From: Posidonia oceanica
Lineage: Eukaryota; Streptophyta; Magnoliopsida; Alismatales; Posidoniaceae
Assembly: GCA_037176725.1 (NCBI GenBank)
Contig: JAZBRS010000074.1
Location: 66,840,001 to 66,904,000 of the forward strand
Reading direction: 5' to 3'
Length of the DNA stretch: 64,000 bases
Shown piece after piece: positions 33,501 through 43,317 of the stretch (its first letter is position 1; each line of letters opens with the position of its first letter). Both the position numbers and the translations under genes were made by a program. The notes beneath the pieces are model-generated. The model ran no database searches. It was not told where the DNA came from and worked only from the letters and a program-made list of their open reading frames with translations.

Positions 33501-35125
33501 AGCCATTCAGGATAAAGAACGACCTTCAGAAAGTTGACTCCAAGCTGCTTCATTATCTCTTCTTTGATCATGAGCAGCCACTGCGGTCGCCATCTTCTCA
33601 ATTTCTGCTTTACTGGCTTGGCATCCGGATTTAAGGGCAGATTGTGCACCACTATCTCTATGTCAAGGCCGACCATATCTTCATAACTCCAGGCGAAGAC
33701 ATCCGCATATTCTTTCAGGAATGCGATGAATTCTGCTCGAACCTGGGTGGACAGCTGGGCGCTGATGCAAACTTCTCTGACTTCCTCAGCTGTGCCAATG
33801 TTGACAACCTCCGTTTCTTCTTCGACATGGAGGTTGGGGCCTTCTGGGTCGTCGTCATAGGGCCGGATCTTGGGCAAAGGTTCGTCAGTCTCATCCATGC
33901 CCGTATCATCCTCCTCTCCATAGGCAATAAGTTCTGAGAGGATCTCTTTCTCAAAAGAAGGACTTGCAATGTCGAAAGAGTGCATGTGTTCCGCTGCTTG
34001 GCCCTGGTGACGCTTCAGGATGGTCACGCTCACTCGAGTATTCTTGTAGCCTCGGTGCGCGACCTCCGTCCCAGCAACTCCTTCTACCGTTTGCTCTGGC
34101 CTGACTGGCTCTGCTGAGTGCTCTGTTGATACTGCTGAGGGCTTAGCTGACCCTACTGCTGGTACTGCTGACTGTTCTGCTGCTGAGGCATTCTGCTCTA
34201 TTTCTGCTGCTGCATGTACTGCTGATGTTCCTCCCTCTGGGTCTTCTAGTGTGCTTGTGGGGGATACGCCAGACTGGTGGCTGATCTGGTTACTGCCGCT
34301 CGGTATGTTGCTCAGGTGAGGCATGGGTTGCACAAACCACCTAGACCCGCCTTCAGGTTGAAGAGTGATGAGCTCATCTGGTCTAGGGGAGTCTGGCGCT
34401 GCTGAGTCTTCTAGGACCATGATAGAAGCATGGTCGTCCTGCAGAGGAGGATCCGTGACTACGGCTTTTCCTTTCCTTTCTGCAGCTTGATGCTCTGCCA
34501 GGTCTTCTGTTATCGACTTGAGTTGTTCTTGATAAAGCAACTCTAAGTCGGACATCCAGGAATCGACCTGGGCTTCTATCGCCGCTCCTTCTTCTTCGTC
34601 TAAGGGGGAGTCGACGTAGTAGGCGCCGGGGGCCTGCGGCACTGGCCCGACTGCAAGACAGATCGCCGCCCTTGGGGTTTGCATGATCTGGTTCACGGGC
34701 GCGTCCATTGATGGCAGTTCAGATGTAAAAGGCCCAAATAGAGAGGCCAGCGGTGCTACTGATGAATAAGCTTCCAGGGTCACTGCTGGAGAATAAGCAG
34801 GGGTGCTCTTTGGAGGGCTCAAGGGCCCGGATAATGTAGTGCTCAGTTGGCCTTTTGTATCGGGCCGTAACCGAGAGAGCGCAGCTTCTGACACCGTAGG
34901 GTCTTGCCATGAGAGCTGCTGCAGGTCGTCAGGAGAATGCGGAGCGGACTGGGCCAACTGCATTCCTGAAGATGATGCTGAGGGAGCGGGCTGGGCCACG
35001 CTGCCGGCTGAGTTGATGGACTGCCCCTCCAGAGATGGGGGCAGTGGCACTGATGTTGCTGTGACCGCTGGTAGCATGCTTGGTTCTGCCAAGAGGAGTG
35101 TCTCTGACCCCTGCACTGCTGCTGA
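30530..35125 (-). CDS. pol: Pol: reverse transcriptase, two RNase H domains, integrase
   Basis: Continuous frame from the second in-frame TAG to its own TAG stop. Residues are counted from the GTG at 35116. Residues 1-440 are a low-complexity spacer. Reverse transcriptase, about 490-740, has CIDYRDLN (555-562), FMDGFSGYNQ and YVDD (654-657). The first RNase H, about 780-900, is degenerate: the first catalytic Asp is replaced in LYLS. The archaeal-type RNase H, about 953-1085, has D960 in YFDGA, E998, D1022 and D1072. Integrase has H1181, H1188, C1219 and C1222, then D1251, D1312 and E1348 with the standard 35-residue D-E gap. The conserved Gly after ISDN is Ser1314. A C-terminal WRGP module follows, and no chromodomain is seen. 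It copies the RNA and inserts the cDNA. It needs readthrough, splicing or another copy for expression, because the frame upstream is stopped. Confidence 0.93.
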   Translation of the reverse strand, partial: SAAVQGSETLLLAEPSMLPAVTATSVPLPPSLEGQSINSAGSVAQPAPSASSSGMQLAQSAPHSPDDLQQLSWQDPTVSEAALSRLRPDTKGQLSTTLSGPLSPPKSTPAYSPAVTLEAYSSVAPLASLFGPFTSELPSMDAPVNQIMQTPRAAICLAVGPVPQAPGAYYVDSPLDEEEGAAIEAQVDSWMSDLELLYQEQLKSITEDLAEHQAAERKGKAVVTDPPLQDDHASIMVLEDSAAPDSPRPDELITLQPEGGSRWFVQPMPHLSNIPSGSNQISHQSGVSPTSTLEDPEGGTSAVHAAAEIEQNASAAEQSAVPAVGSAKPSAVSTEHSAEPVRPEQTVEGVAGTEVAHRGYKNTRVSVTILKRHQGQAAEHMHSFDIASPSFEKEILSELIAYGEEDDTGMDETDEPLPKIRPYDDDPEGPNLHVEEETEVVNIGTAEEVREVCISAQLSTQVRAEFIAFLKEYADVFAWSYEDMVGLDIEIVVHNLPLNPDAKPVKQKLRRWRPQWLLMIKEEIMKQLGVNFLKVVLYPEWLANIVPVPKKDGRIRICIDYRDLNKASPKDDFPLPHIDVLVDNTAGHKMLSFMDGFSGYNQIKMAEEDMEKTSFITPWGVFCYQVMPFGLKNAGATYQRAMTALFHDLMHQEVEVYVDDMIAKTKEPEDHLAYLRKLFNRLRKYKLRLNPKKCVFGVSSGKLLGYIVSQRGIEVDPLKAQAIVDMPPPRTEKEVRSLLGRLQYISRFIAQLTPICEPIFKLLRKNAQIHWNEECQAAFAKIKQLLIKPPVLVPPTPGRPLLLYLSTTQHSMGAVLGQHDESGRKERAIYYLSKKFNECEARYTTLEKTCLSLVSAAQKLRHYMMAYPVQLLCRHDPIKFLFQKPAMVGRCAKWQVLLSQYDITFVTQKSMKGQAMADHLADLPLPEYQPLQAQFPDEDILFAIEDSEQKDPEEAEEWQLYFDGAVNKKGRGVGAVRTTPQGQMTPFARKLTFTCTNNEAEYEACILGLKVALEHEAQKLHVHGDAMLVISQVNGDWKTKDPKLVPYHEHLLRLMKEFKSIRFTYLNRAKNAYADALATLASWLTISEDSTVDVSVTRIEQPTYCMSIEEADPAEGQPWYQDIKSFLESGNFPPDTTAADKRTLARLASKYVLGAGQLYRRSYNQMLLRCLNKLEADTLMLQVHAGTCGPHMNGVLLAKKIMLQGYFWQTMEADCCRFVRRCHNCQIHGNFIKAPPHQLYNMSSPWPFSTWGIDVIGAIHPAASNGHRYILVAIDYFTKWVEAASYRTVTAAATEKFIRNNIVARYGVPYSVISDNSSNFIAKRIEEYLQSLKIKHHRSSPYRPQMNGAVESANKNIVKILKKMAEIHKDWHDKLPYALWAYRTSIRTSTGATPYSLVYGMEAVLPVEVEIPSLRILREAELEEAEWVEDRCVQLNLIDERRLQAMHNAHCYQKRMARAFLKKVQPRSFQPGDLVLRAIHLPDGRGKFRPNWRGPFVVKQIFSGGAVTLEDMDQVEQSEPVNLCYLKKYYQ

Positions 35126-35128
35126 CTA
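35126..35128 (-). other. In-frame TAG between protease and the RT spacer
   Basis: The codon follows VPQQ and precedes SAAVQG in a poorly conserved linker, with no frame change. It could be a CAG-to-TAG mutation, a readthrough stop, or a stop removed by splicing: Ogre-type elements are known to carry an intron between protease and RT. I cannot separate these from sequence alone. Confidence 0.8.
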
Positions 35129-38002
35129 TTGCTGGGGAACTGATGTGGCTGGAAAAGGATGAGAATTTGCATCTGCCACAAGGCCTGCTGAGCTGCCTGC
35201 TGTTTCTGCCAGAGGGAGAGCTAAATAAACTGACTGTGGGGCCTCTGCTCTGACCACTGTTTCTGCTGAGCTGATTGGGACTGCCTCTGTTGCATCAGAC
35301 TGCTCTTCATCCGAGTAGTAGTCCTCAACACACACCCAATCCTCTGTCGGCGCTGCGGCTTGATAGTCGGTTGATCCCAGAATTCCTGCACTGGTAAAGT
35401 TAGTGAGGTCTCTGGGAATGGCTGGTGCATGGGCTTTGAGCTGGAAGCAGTGATCTTCGTCGAGCTTTGGTTCGTAGCCGAGGCCTTCAGACTTCCTTCG
35501 CTCCACTGCTATGATCGGCTCCGCGATCCCTTGGCCGTGACGCCCGAGCGGCGTACCCTTTGTGTAACCCCATCTGTGACATACATTCTCGACCATTCGA
35601 AAGGGGTTACTGTGAACGGTCAAGGAGTTGACATGTTCAAGATCAGGAACAAAGTTAACTGGCTCGCACCGGTTAACGCGATAGAGGGCTTCAGAAGTCT
35701 CAGGGTCAAATGGGATGGATTGCGAAGACACGGGAGAGACTGCTTCAATCCGCTCCTTCTCAAAGTTCTCCGCCATGACGACAATGACATCATCGCCATG
35801 ACGGTACTTTATCATTCGATGGAGGGTTGAAGGAAGGACCTGATGCTTGTGAAGCCAAGGGCACCCAAGCAGAAGATTGAAGTTAGGCTTCAAGTCGACG
35901 ACATAGAATTCTACGTCGAAGACGACCGGACCGATAGCCAGAGGGATAATCAGAATCCCTAGAGCGTCATGGTGAGTGTTGTCAAAAGCAGTCATTCCCT
36001 TCACGGCTGGCGTGATATCCTCGGCCTTGAATCCGAGCTTGGTTGCTGTACGCAAGGGGTAGACGTTAAGGCCTGACCCGTTATCAACCAGTGTTAGGGG
36101 AATGCGAAAGTTCTTGAACTGCACCGTGACGAATAGGGGCTGGTTGTGATTAATCCCTGCCGGAGGCAGCTCATCACTCGTAAAAGAGATGACCTGGGGC
36201 TCCGCGATTAACCCAACCATGCTCTCCAAGGCAGAAGGCTCAATGGACTGGGACACACGAGCAGCTTGGAACACGCGAAGAAAAGCCTCGCGGTGTTCGG
36301 CAGAAGTGTGGATCAAATCCCAGATGGAGATGTCAGCTTTGACCTTCTTAAGCTGAGAGGTTAGGTCTGCTCTAGGTTGGTCTCTCCTAGCAGCTGGAGG
36401 GGTGATTCTAGCAGGTTCTACAGGGGTAGTGGCAGGAAGCCGAGTTACTACAGGCCGGCTAGGGGCTTGGCTAACTACGGGCTGATCTGGGGCTGGATTT
36501 GCTAAGGGTTGGCCTGAGGGTGGGGGTATAACAGGTCTAGGATGAGTTGGCATAGTTGCTGGTGCTGGGGGCCTGTAAATCCTCCCCGATCGCGTTACTT
36601 CTGCGCACATTTCTGTGGCGTAGCTGTAAGGGACGCGATGGGTGTCCATGGTCAAGTTAATGACGACTGGAGCATGTGCTGCGAGCACAGGAGGGGTTAC
36701 AGGGGGACCTACAGGATACTGAGGTCTGTCTAAGGGATATGGTTGTTGGGGTGGGAAAGTTGGGGCAGGTTGAGGTCTGCCTAGAAGGTGTGGTTGAGGT
36801 CGCCCTAGAAGGTGAATGGGAGAACTAGGCTGGGCTCTGGCTAAAAGGTGTACAGGAGATTGAGCCTGAGGGAGCACGGTGGGAGACGCGCGAGGGCGCT
36901 CCGGCCTGGCACGCGGTCGGATCAAATGGATTCCCGACTCGGAGCCGGCAACTGCCGCCAAATAGAGACTGACTGGGAAAGGCTCAGAGAGGTCAGAGAT
37001 AAGATCAGAAGGGTCCACTACAGAGGTAGCGGGCCCAGAAGGAAAAACAGAGTGGACGCCTGAGGTTCCCGCTCTTCCCGGATGAGAGTGCTCCGGTAAA
37101 GGTTGGCGGACGATGCCAGAATGTGGGGGAACAGCTGGAGATGCAGATGCATGAGTGCGTGCTTGAGTGGAAGCCTCGTGCGTGTCGATCACAATCGTTC
37201 CCGATTCGATCAGGTCCTGAATTGCGTTCCGCAGGGAGAAGCAATTATCCGTCGAATGCCCGACGCTTCGATGGAAATTGCAGAAGAGGTCCGGCCTAAA
37301 CCAATGCGGCAGAGGGCTTGGCGGCGGACGAACCTCCGGGAACTTCAGGAGCGATGCCACCTTCGGCAAGATGACCGTGAGTGGTTCCACCAGTGGGGTG
37401 AAATTCCGCCTCTCAGTGGGTGGTCTTCTTTGCCTCGGGTACGGGCCTTGCTGAACCGGTGCGGCAGGATAGACCGGTCTAGCGGTGGTTGTGATGTGCG
37501 GTGTGTGTGGATTCCTAGGTGCAGGAGCGTACACCACTTGAGCTGGGGCAGGCCGAGACGGCAAGCGAACAGGCACAGCAGGAGAATCGACGAACGCAAC
37601 AGCGGGTTTCGGCGAGTCCTTCCTCTTCGGGCGGTTGTTGTTGCTGCCGCTGTTGTTGTTGTTGGGGGTGCTGCTGTTGGCACTGTTGCTGCTTATCACT
37701 GCCTGCTTAGTGAACGCAGAGAGAGCCGGGAAGTTGCCACTCCGCAAAGAACTCTCCACGCGCGCTCCAGCTCTGATGAGTGCCGCGAAAGTAGTGACTG
37801 GCTGGATGCTAAGCAGAGCTCCGAGAGACGGCTGCGCCCCTTTGATAACGATCTCGATAGACTCCTCGTCAGAGGGTCTATCTCGAACCTGAGAGGCAAG
37901 GGCGCGCCAGCGGCCGACGTACTCCCCGAACGGCTCGCCAGAGTTCTGCTTGATGGCGATCAAGTCCGCCCTCTTTGGGACAAGATCGAGGTTGAAGGAG
38001 TA
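35126..38002 (-). CDS. Gag C-terminal half and aspartic protease (same frame as gag and pol)
   Basis: Frame between the two TAG codons (38003-38005 and 35126-35128), in phase with both neighbours, so it is an internal part of one polyprotein and not a separate gene. Residues are counted from the TTG at 37963. Residues 1-85 finish the Gag capsid domain. Asn- and Pro-rich linkers follow. The zinc knuckle is CNFHRSVGHSTDNC at 228-241, the C-x2-H-x4-H-x4-C form usual for Tat Gag. Residues 250-540 are Pro-rich with short HLLGRPQP repeats. The protease lies at about 605-735 with active-site D627 in VDNGS and a later LLLGCPWL strand. A Gly-rich G-patch-like segment at about 790-830 follows. The protease would process the polyprotein. 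The last 60 residues are low complexity. Confidence 0.88.
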   Translation of the reverse strand, partial: YSFNLDLVPKRADLIAIKQNSGEPFGEYVGRWRALASQVRDRPSDEESIEIVIKGAQPSLGALLSIQPVTTFAALIRAGARVESSLRSGNFPALSAFTKQAVISSNSANSSTPNNNNSGSNNNRPKRKDSPKPAVAFVDSPAVPVRLPSRPAPAQVVYAPAPRNPHTPHITTTARPVYPAAPVQQGPYPRQRRPPTERRNFTPLVEPLTVILPKVASLLKFPEVRPPPSPLPHWFRPDLFCNFHRSVGHSTDNCFSLRNAIQDLIESGTIVIDTHEASTQARTHASASPAVPPHSGIVRQPLPEHSHPGRAGTSGVHSVFPSGPATSVVDPSDLISDLSEPFPVSLYLAAVAGSESGIHLIRPRARPERPRASPTVLPQAQSPVHLLARAQPSSPIHLLGRPQPHLLGRPQPAPTFPPQQPYPLDRPQYPVGPPVTPPVLAAHAPVVINLTMDTHRVPYSYATEMCAEVTRSGRIYRPPAPATMPTHPRPVIPPPSGQPLANPAPDQPVVSQAPSRPVVTRLPATTPVEPARITPPAARRDQPRADLTSQLKKVKADISIWDLIHTSAEHREAFLRVFQAARVSQSIEPSALESMVGLIAEPQVISFTSDELPPAGINHNQPLFVTVQFKNFRIPLTLVDNGSGLNVYPLRTATKLGFKAEDITPAVKGMTAFDNTHHDALGILIIPLAIGPVVFDVEFYVVDLKPNFNLLLGCPWLHKHQVLPSTLHRMIKYRHGDDVIVVMAENFEKERIEAVSPVSSQSIPFDPETSEALYRVNRCEPVNFVPDLEHVNSLTVHSNPFRMVENVCHRWGYTKGTPLGRHGQGIAEPIIAVERRKSEGLGYEPKLDEDHCFQLKAHAPAIPRDLTNFTSAGILGSTDYQAAAPTEDWVCVEDYYSDEEQSDATEAVPISSAETVVRAEAPQSVYLALPLAETAGSSAGLVADANSHPFPATSVPQQ

Positions 38003-38005
38003 CTA
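38003..38005 (-). other. In-frame TAG inside the Gag capsid domain
   Basis: The codon lies between FLE and YSF, with the same frame open on both sides. It is one C-to-T step from CAG, and that C would be in a CHG context. Confidence 0.85.
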
Positions 38006-39295
38006 CTCCAGGAACGCCTGACTGAGGTCGTTCCAAGTCTTGATGGCTGACATATCGAGTGATGTGAACCACTTGAGTGCCGGCCCGGTCAAACTCTTCT
38101 GGAACAAGCGGATCAGCAACCTCTCGTCAGCCTGAAGCTGAGCGAGATCACCGCAATACGCCTTCAGGTGTGCTACAGGGCAGCCCCTACCATTATACTT
38201 CTCGAAGTCCGGGATTTTGAACTTCGGAGGGAGTACCGCCTCTGGAAAGCAACAGAGGTCCCGGAACTGGTAGGTTTGGTGCTCAATACCCTGCACTAGC
38301 CGTAGTGCTTTCTCCAAGACGTCCATCCGGTTATTGATGGGGTCTGGGATTGCTGCTGTAGGAGAGGGATCAGCAGGGCTAGCGAGCACATACGCCGAAT
38401 GGGTCGCACCTAAGTGCTCCTCCGGATCTACCATAGCGTCGCCTGGTGGAGCAACGGGATGGCCGGCGTATCCGTGCTGGGGGATGGTGTATGCAGGAGT
38501 GTATGCAGGATGCTGGACTTGAGGGAGAGGAGAAGAATAAATGCCATGCTGTGCTGGGACAGGGGTAGGATGGCGGAGCACCAGTTGCTGTGCAGGCGGG
38601 GTGCCAGACAGCGAGCCAGTGAGGTACTGGGCTCCAGCCGATCCAAAGGGTTGACCACCAGAATGAAGTGGAGCATGCTGTGCCAAGTGTTGTGCAGGAG
38701 GAGGCGGCAAACGAGCCCCCATCGTCGGAACCGTGAGCAGTTGCGACGATGGTCGAGGCGGAGGTGAAGAGGTCGATGCAAGGAATGCAGGAACTGGCCT
38801 CGGAGGAACCTCAGGAACAACAGGGACAGAAGGAGGACGAACTGATAGAGCCATGCCCTGCAGTCTCTGGGCGAGCTCCATCAGATGCTGGTACTGCGCC
38901 TCGGGCGTCTCGCCAGTGGGGACGCTGAAGTGCAGTGCCGGCGGAGGCTGAGAAACAAGTGGCACGGACACAGACTGTCCGGGAGGGAAGGATTCTACAG
39001 AGAAGGTCGCAGCAGCGGTGGAAGGGATGTCGAAAGCGACGTATCCCTGGGACGGAGGGGGCAGTGGCGTCTCCGGAGCGCGAGTAACGGCCGTCAAGAT
39101 AGATTCGGCGACCGGATCCGGAGGAAGGGAGGCTTGCCACTGTCCCGGGGTGTACTGAGAACCTAGAGACGTCGGAGGAGGAAACCCTGGCGTCGGAGGG
39201 GGAACAAGTGGGACAGAAAGAGCAACCGGGGGGGCCAGAACGGAAACACCCTCCGTGACAGGAGTAAAAGAAGGCTCACTAACGTACTGGGCCAT
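38003..39295 (-). CDS. gag: Gag N-terminal part, truncated by an in-frame TAG
   Basis: Starts at the first ATG in frame (39293-39295; MAQYVSEPSF). The frame is open further upstream but has only non-ATG codons to 39340 and beyond. The first 320 residues are Pro/Ser/Gln-rich and low in complexity. From about residue 325 a retrotransposon Gag capsid domain begins, with PKFKIPDFEKYNGRG, HLKAYCGDL, and ALKWFTSLD followed by TWNDLSQAFLE. TAG at 38003-38005 interrupts this domain at a site where related plant Gag proteins usually have Gln. The frame then continues without shift into capsid, zinc knuckle and protease. Product as read would be a truncated Gag lacking nucleocapsid. A CAG-to-TAG nonsense change is the simplest reading; programmed readthrough in mid-domain would be unusual. 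Confidence 0.88.
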   Translation of the reverse strand: MAQYVSEPSFTPVTEGVSVLAPPVALSVPLVPPPTPGFPPPTSLGSQYTPGQWQASLPPDPVAESILTAVTRAPETPLPPPSQGYVAFDIPSTAAATFSVESFPPGQSVSVPLVSQPPPALHFSVPTGETPEAQYQHLMELAQRLQGMALSVRPPSVPVVPEVPPRPVPAFLASTSSPPPRPSSQLLTVPTMGARLPPPPAQHLAQHAPLHSGGQPFGSAGAQYLTGSLSGTPPAQQLVLRHPTPVPAQHGIYSSPLPQVQHPAYTPAYTIPQHGYAGHPVAPPGDAMVDPEEHLGATHSAYVLASPADPSPTAAIPDPINNRMDVLEKALRLVQGIEHQTYQFRDLCCFPEAVLPPKFKIPDFEKYNGRGCPVAHLKAYCGDLAQLQADERLLIRLFQKSLTGPALKWFTSLDMSAIKTWNDLSQAFLE

Positions 39296-40608
39296 TGCTG
39301 ACCTAGAGCGTGTGAGAACTGGGCTGCGACGGGTATTCAAGCGATGCTTCCTAAGAGGAGCTATCGTCGCAAGTGCGGATAGCTCGGAAGGGGAATGGTC
39401 GCGAACTAAGTCGCAAAAGGGGGGTCAACGAGGGTCGGTACTCAAGCTCTGGCAAAGGGAACTCGCTTACCGATCACGCTGACACAACAGAAAGAAATTA
39501 GGGTTAGGAACTAGAGGATGAATGCAAATGAGTTAGTTAAGTGGCGTGAATGATATGCATGCTTTCTAGTATGCCCCCCTTACCTAACTAGTGTCTCCTA
39601 GCAAGGCTGTCTACTCCAGGTATCCCTGGATGTACGGGTCACCGACTCAGGTCAGAAAAAGTAGGTCCCCTGTCTAACTCCCGGCCCAAAGCTCAGGTAA
39701 TGACAGGGTGGTGCATTGGTGGCCTCTACCCCACCAAAGCGTGGGTGGTATCCTCTACTAACACCGACATGACCCCCGGACAAGGAGGGGACGGACCGAC
39801 CAACTTATGCCACGCCCAAAGCAGTGGAACAAGAGGCCGGAATCGTCCTTCGCAGACTAGTAGGTGGACTCAGAGGAGAAGAATGCATGCCCTATATGAT
39901 GCTTATGCAAATGATTAGAGTTTTTTATCTTGCACATTTTATTAACCAAAGGGAGTGAAGGATTGTTTGTAGTCTCTAGTTGCCCCTAGAAGTTCTTTTT
40001 ACTTGCATTTTTTAGTTAACAATGGGGGAAGCAGACAAGTCTCTACTATCCTAAGCATGGCAAGTGCGAAAGGGAAGAAAATCAATCAAAATGGCAAGCA
40101 ATTATCATACAACACAACAAAAGGCATGTTCATGGCATGTGCGAGTGTTTGTGAATATGATGGTGAAAAAGAAACATTCATCAAGTCAAAAGGCATGTAA
40201 GCATAGTATGTGCGTGTGTAGTGACATAGCAAGAGTGTAAAAGAAGCATTCAACATCCAAAAAGCATGTATTCTAGCCAAACAAAGTATGTAGACATGCA
40301 ATGTGCAAGAATTAGAGCAGTAATAAGCAAGTAAAATTAAGTAAGGTAAAAGTAAGCGGACTGTAAAAGAAATATCAGCATAAGCAAGGCAATAAGTAAA
40401 TAAACAAGCAAATAAGCGAAGCCAAGCAAGAGGAAGCGCAAATTGAGGCGAAAGAGGTGCAAAACCCAAGCAAAGCAGCCACGGAGCGACTTGCTAGGGG
40501 TTTGCACAGAAAGGCGAGCAAAACGGGCTAGAAAGGCACACAAGGCAGACAAAGCTGCAAAACAAGCGAGCGAAAAAGCCAAAAGCGAAAGCCGGAGTCT
40601 GATCAGTT
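39296..40608. other. 5' leader between PBS and gag
   Basis: About 1.3 kb with no convincing ORF. In transcript orientation, the PBS side is T-rich with many GCTT/CTTGC words (plus strand AAGCAAG, 40320-40420). The gag side contains CCCC/GGTC-rich segments (39600-39840). No extra ORF before gag is seen, unlike Ogre elements. Packaging signals would be expected here but cannot be identified by eye. Confidence 0.6.
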
Positions 40609-40625
40609 CCCCAGCAGAGTCGCCA
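40609..40625 (-). other. Primer-binding site, tRNA-Arg type
   Basis: On the minus strand, one base after the end of the 5' LTR, the sequence is TGGCGACTCTGCTGGGG. This is complementary to the 3' end of plant tRNA-Arg (ending CCCCAGCGGAGTCG plus CCA, recalled from memory) with one mismatch. Tat and Ogre elements are known to use tRNA-Arg. The site primes minus-strand DNA synthesis and fixes the direction of the element. Confidence 0.85.
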
Positions 40626-41276
40626 CTGTAGCGATCCCGATCGGAACCAGGCTCGCTATTTAGCGGCGATTGGGATCCGAGGAAGAGGCTCAACTCGAAA
40701 AACACTTAAAATCGAGGATAAAAAGGAAAAGATAAGACAAATCAGAGTCGCCACCACGTCTATTAACGGAAGACGAGGAAAATCGGGGTAATGCGTGAAT
40801 TAACGCGCAAAACCGAGCGATAAATGCAAAGCAAAGCAATGCAAAGGGAAACAAATGCAAACAAATGCAAAAGAGATGACTCTAGCCTAGGATAAGGGCG
40901 GTACGGTCATTGCGGGCCAAAAGACAGGGTAAGGACTCCTGTTACGTGCGGGGAAGGTATTAGGCACCCCCGACACGTCCGAAAATCGGTCTTTCTAGGC
41001 TTACGCTCGCATACGCAGAAAGATGCAGAATTGAATGCCTATGTGCCTATGAGTGCTTAAGTGAATGCTCGAGGAGTGCTCTAAGTGGGAAGAAACGATG
41101 CAAAGAAGTAAACGTGCTCTCTAAGTGCTCAGCTGTGCTGTCTGTGTTCCGAACCAGGCGTAACCTAGCTCGTGAGAACTCCAGGCAGTAAGCATCACAG
41201 CCCTATATGCAAATGCAAGCGAGAAAACGAAACAGCGAGAAAACCATGCAATGCAATCGACATGCAAGGGGAAAAC

Positions 41277-41572
41277 GGCGCAAAACTCGTAAAACGAGGC
41301 GAGGAACGAGAAAGGCACGCAAAACGATGCAAAGAAGCGAAACCGGCATGCGAAACAAGCGAGAAAGCGAGACAACACGCAAAACGAGACAAGAAAACAG
41401 GAAACTACTCAAAACGAGACGAGAAATCAGAAAGGTACGCAAAACGGAGCGAGAGAAAGAAACCGGCACATGAAACGAACGAGAAGGCAAGACAGTGCGC
41501 AAAACGAGACAAGAAAACAGATGGGTACGCAAAACGGAGCGAAAACGAGGGCGAGCACGCGAAACGGTGCCA
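41277..41572. repeat. 30-bp-period A-rich tandem repeat in the right LTR
   Basis: Copy of the 19205-19500 repeat at the LTR offset of 22,072 bp. It differs by three substitutions, including GGGCAAGCG versus GAGCACGCG. Confidence 0.8.
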
Positions 41573-43294
41573 AAACAGCGAAGCAAAAACCTCGAAAAAA
41601 GCCATGCAAATGCGAGGATGCAGAGAGAGATTGAAAGGGGGCGAAGGGGAGGCAAGACAACGTGTGTATAAGAACAAACGCTGTTTAGGACTGCTCAGAG
41701 TAGGTGTGAAGACCTACTGAGGAGAGAAGGGACAAATGGAGGGATTATCACCTTCTTGCGGCTGTTTCCCACTAGACCATTCCACGATGTGTCTCGCATG
41801 CTGCCCAAAGCTCGCGATGCGATCGGATCGTGGAAAGAGGGGAAGAAAGTCACATTAAGGGGTAAATCCAGGGAAAACACAACGCAAAACACACAGGAAT
41901 ACGCGAAACGGAGATTGGGAGGTACAGGCAGAAAGGGGAAGTCCTATTCTACATGCTCAAAGAGACAAAAAGCAAAAACGAGGAAAACTGTGCAAATGCC
42001 ATGCAAATGAATGCAATGCAGGGGTTCAGGAGGACATACCTGAAAATCCGGGAGCCTGATCTGAAATCTGTCTGGTCTATGCTGAAGAGCGCTTCGCTGC
42101 GGTCGCCTGGGCAGCTCATTTGAGAAGATCCAACGGCCGGAGTGGAAGATATCGCAGCTCCAAGGCAGAAGGGCCAGAACAGGAGAGAAGAACAGATCTA
42201 GGTGTTCAGGAGGTCCTAGGGATGTGCAAAAAGGTCCTCCCAAGTGAAAGGGAGCTAGAAGTGCTTAGTGTGTGCAAGAAGATGCCAAAATGCAAGACTA
42301 AATGAGTGCAGGATGCATGCAAAAGCAAGAAAAGTAAAGAGAAGTAATTTGGGAAAAACCAGGAGTTCAGAAAGCATTTTGGAAAAGAAGAGGGGCCAAA
42401 AGTGCAAATTTTCCAGAAAACAGGGTTCCACAGGAGAAGACTTTGAAAACAGGGGAAGACAGGGGTCTATTTGGCAAAAAACTAGGCTCAGAAAGGTGTT
42501 TTGAAAAGAAGGTATGTTTTGGAAGAGATTTTGAAACCAAAAGGGGGCAGAGTGCAATTTTGAAAAAATCTAGGGTCTAAAATGCAAATTTTCCAGAAAA
42601 CAAGGTCCTGGGGAGTCTGGGGGTACTAGTGGAAGGTCTGTATGAAATTTGGTGGGCATAGGGGCTAAAATGCAACCTAGGGGCAAAATGGTCTTTTCAC
42701 ATGATTTTTTAAAACATGCAGGGACCTAGGTGTGATTTTCAAATCATGCAGGGGCTAAAAATGCAATTTAGTATGGAAAATATGCTCTGAAAATTAAATG
42801 ACAGGACCACAGTGCGATTTCTGGAAAACATGGGGTTAAAAATGCAATTTAATAAGCTAAAATGGATGCAGCACAGTTACTGTCCATTTAAAATGGACCT
42901 AACTGCAAATATGCTAAAGCAGAGGGGCTAATATGCAATGCATCAACCAGAAATAAAAATCAGAACCTAAGTTTCTACAGTGCATGGACTTAAATGCAAA
43001 AATGGGAAAATGCAGGGACTTGGAATGCAATGCAGTATGGTAAAATATGAGTAAATAAATGAACTGATTAAATGCAAGACCTAAATGCAAAAACTGAGAA
43101 CAGGAGGACTAAACTACAAAAAATTAAAGCAGCACAGCACAGTAAAAGGATTTACTTGCAAATATTGAAAAACATAAACAGATCGCGCAATTTAGCAAAG
43201 TATTTAAATAAGAACTAAGCAGAATAAATGAAATAAGGACCGGATTGCAAAAATAAAAAAACTTAAGACAGATATGCAATATTCACCCTAAAAC

Positions 43295-43302
43295 TATATA
43301 AA
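43295..43302 (-). promoter_or_regulatory. Candidate TATA element in the right (5') LTR
   Basis: Same TATATAAA word as at 21223-21230. In the 5' LTR this copy could position the genomic RNA start, which would leave a U3 of about 3.3 kb. Only the motif supports it. Confidence 0.2.
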
Positions 43303-43317
43303 CTGAAAAATAAAGAC

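Noticed and set aside
37103..38050. 315-codon plus-strand frame
   Set aside because: Antisense shadow of the gag-protease frame, which has clear domains on the other strand.
40086..40469. 127-codon minus-strand frame in the 5' leader, considered as an Ogre-type ORF1
   Set aside because: Hydrophobic, low-complexity translation of a T-rich stretch. Far shorter than the Ogre extra ORF and with no similarity that I recognise.
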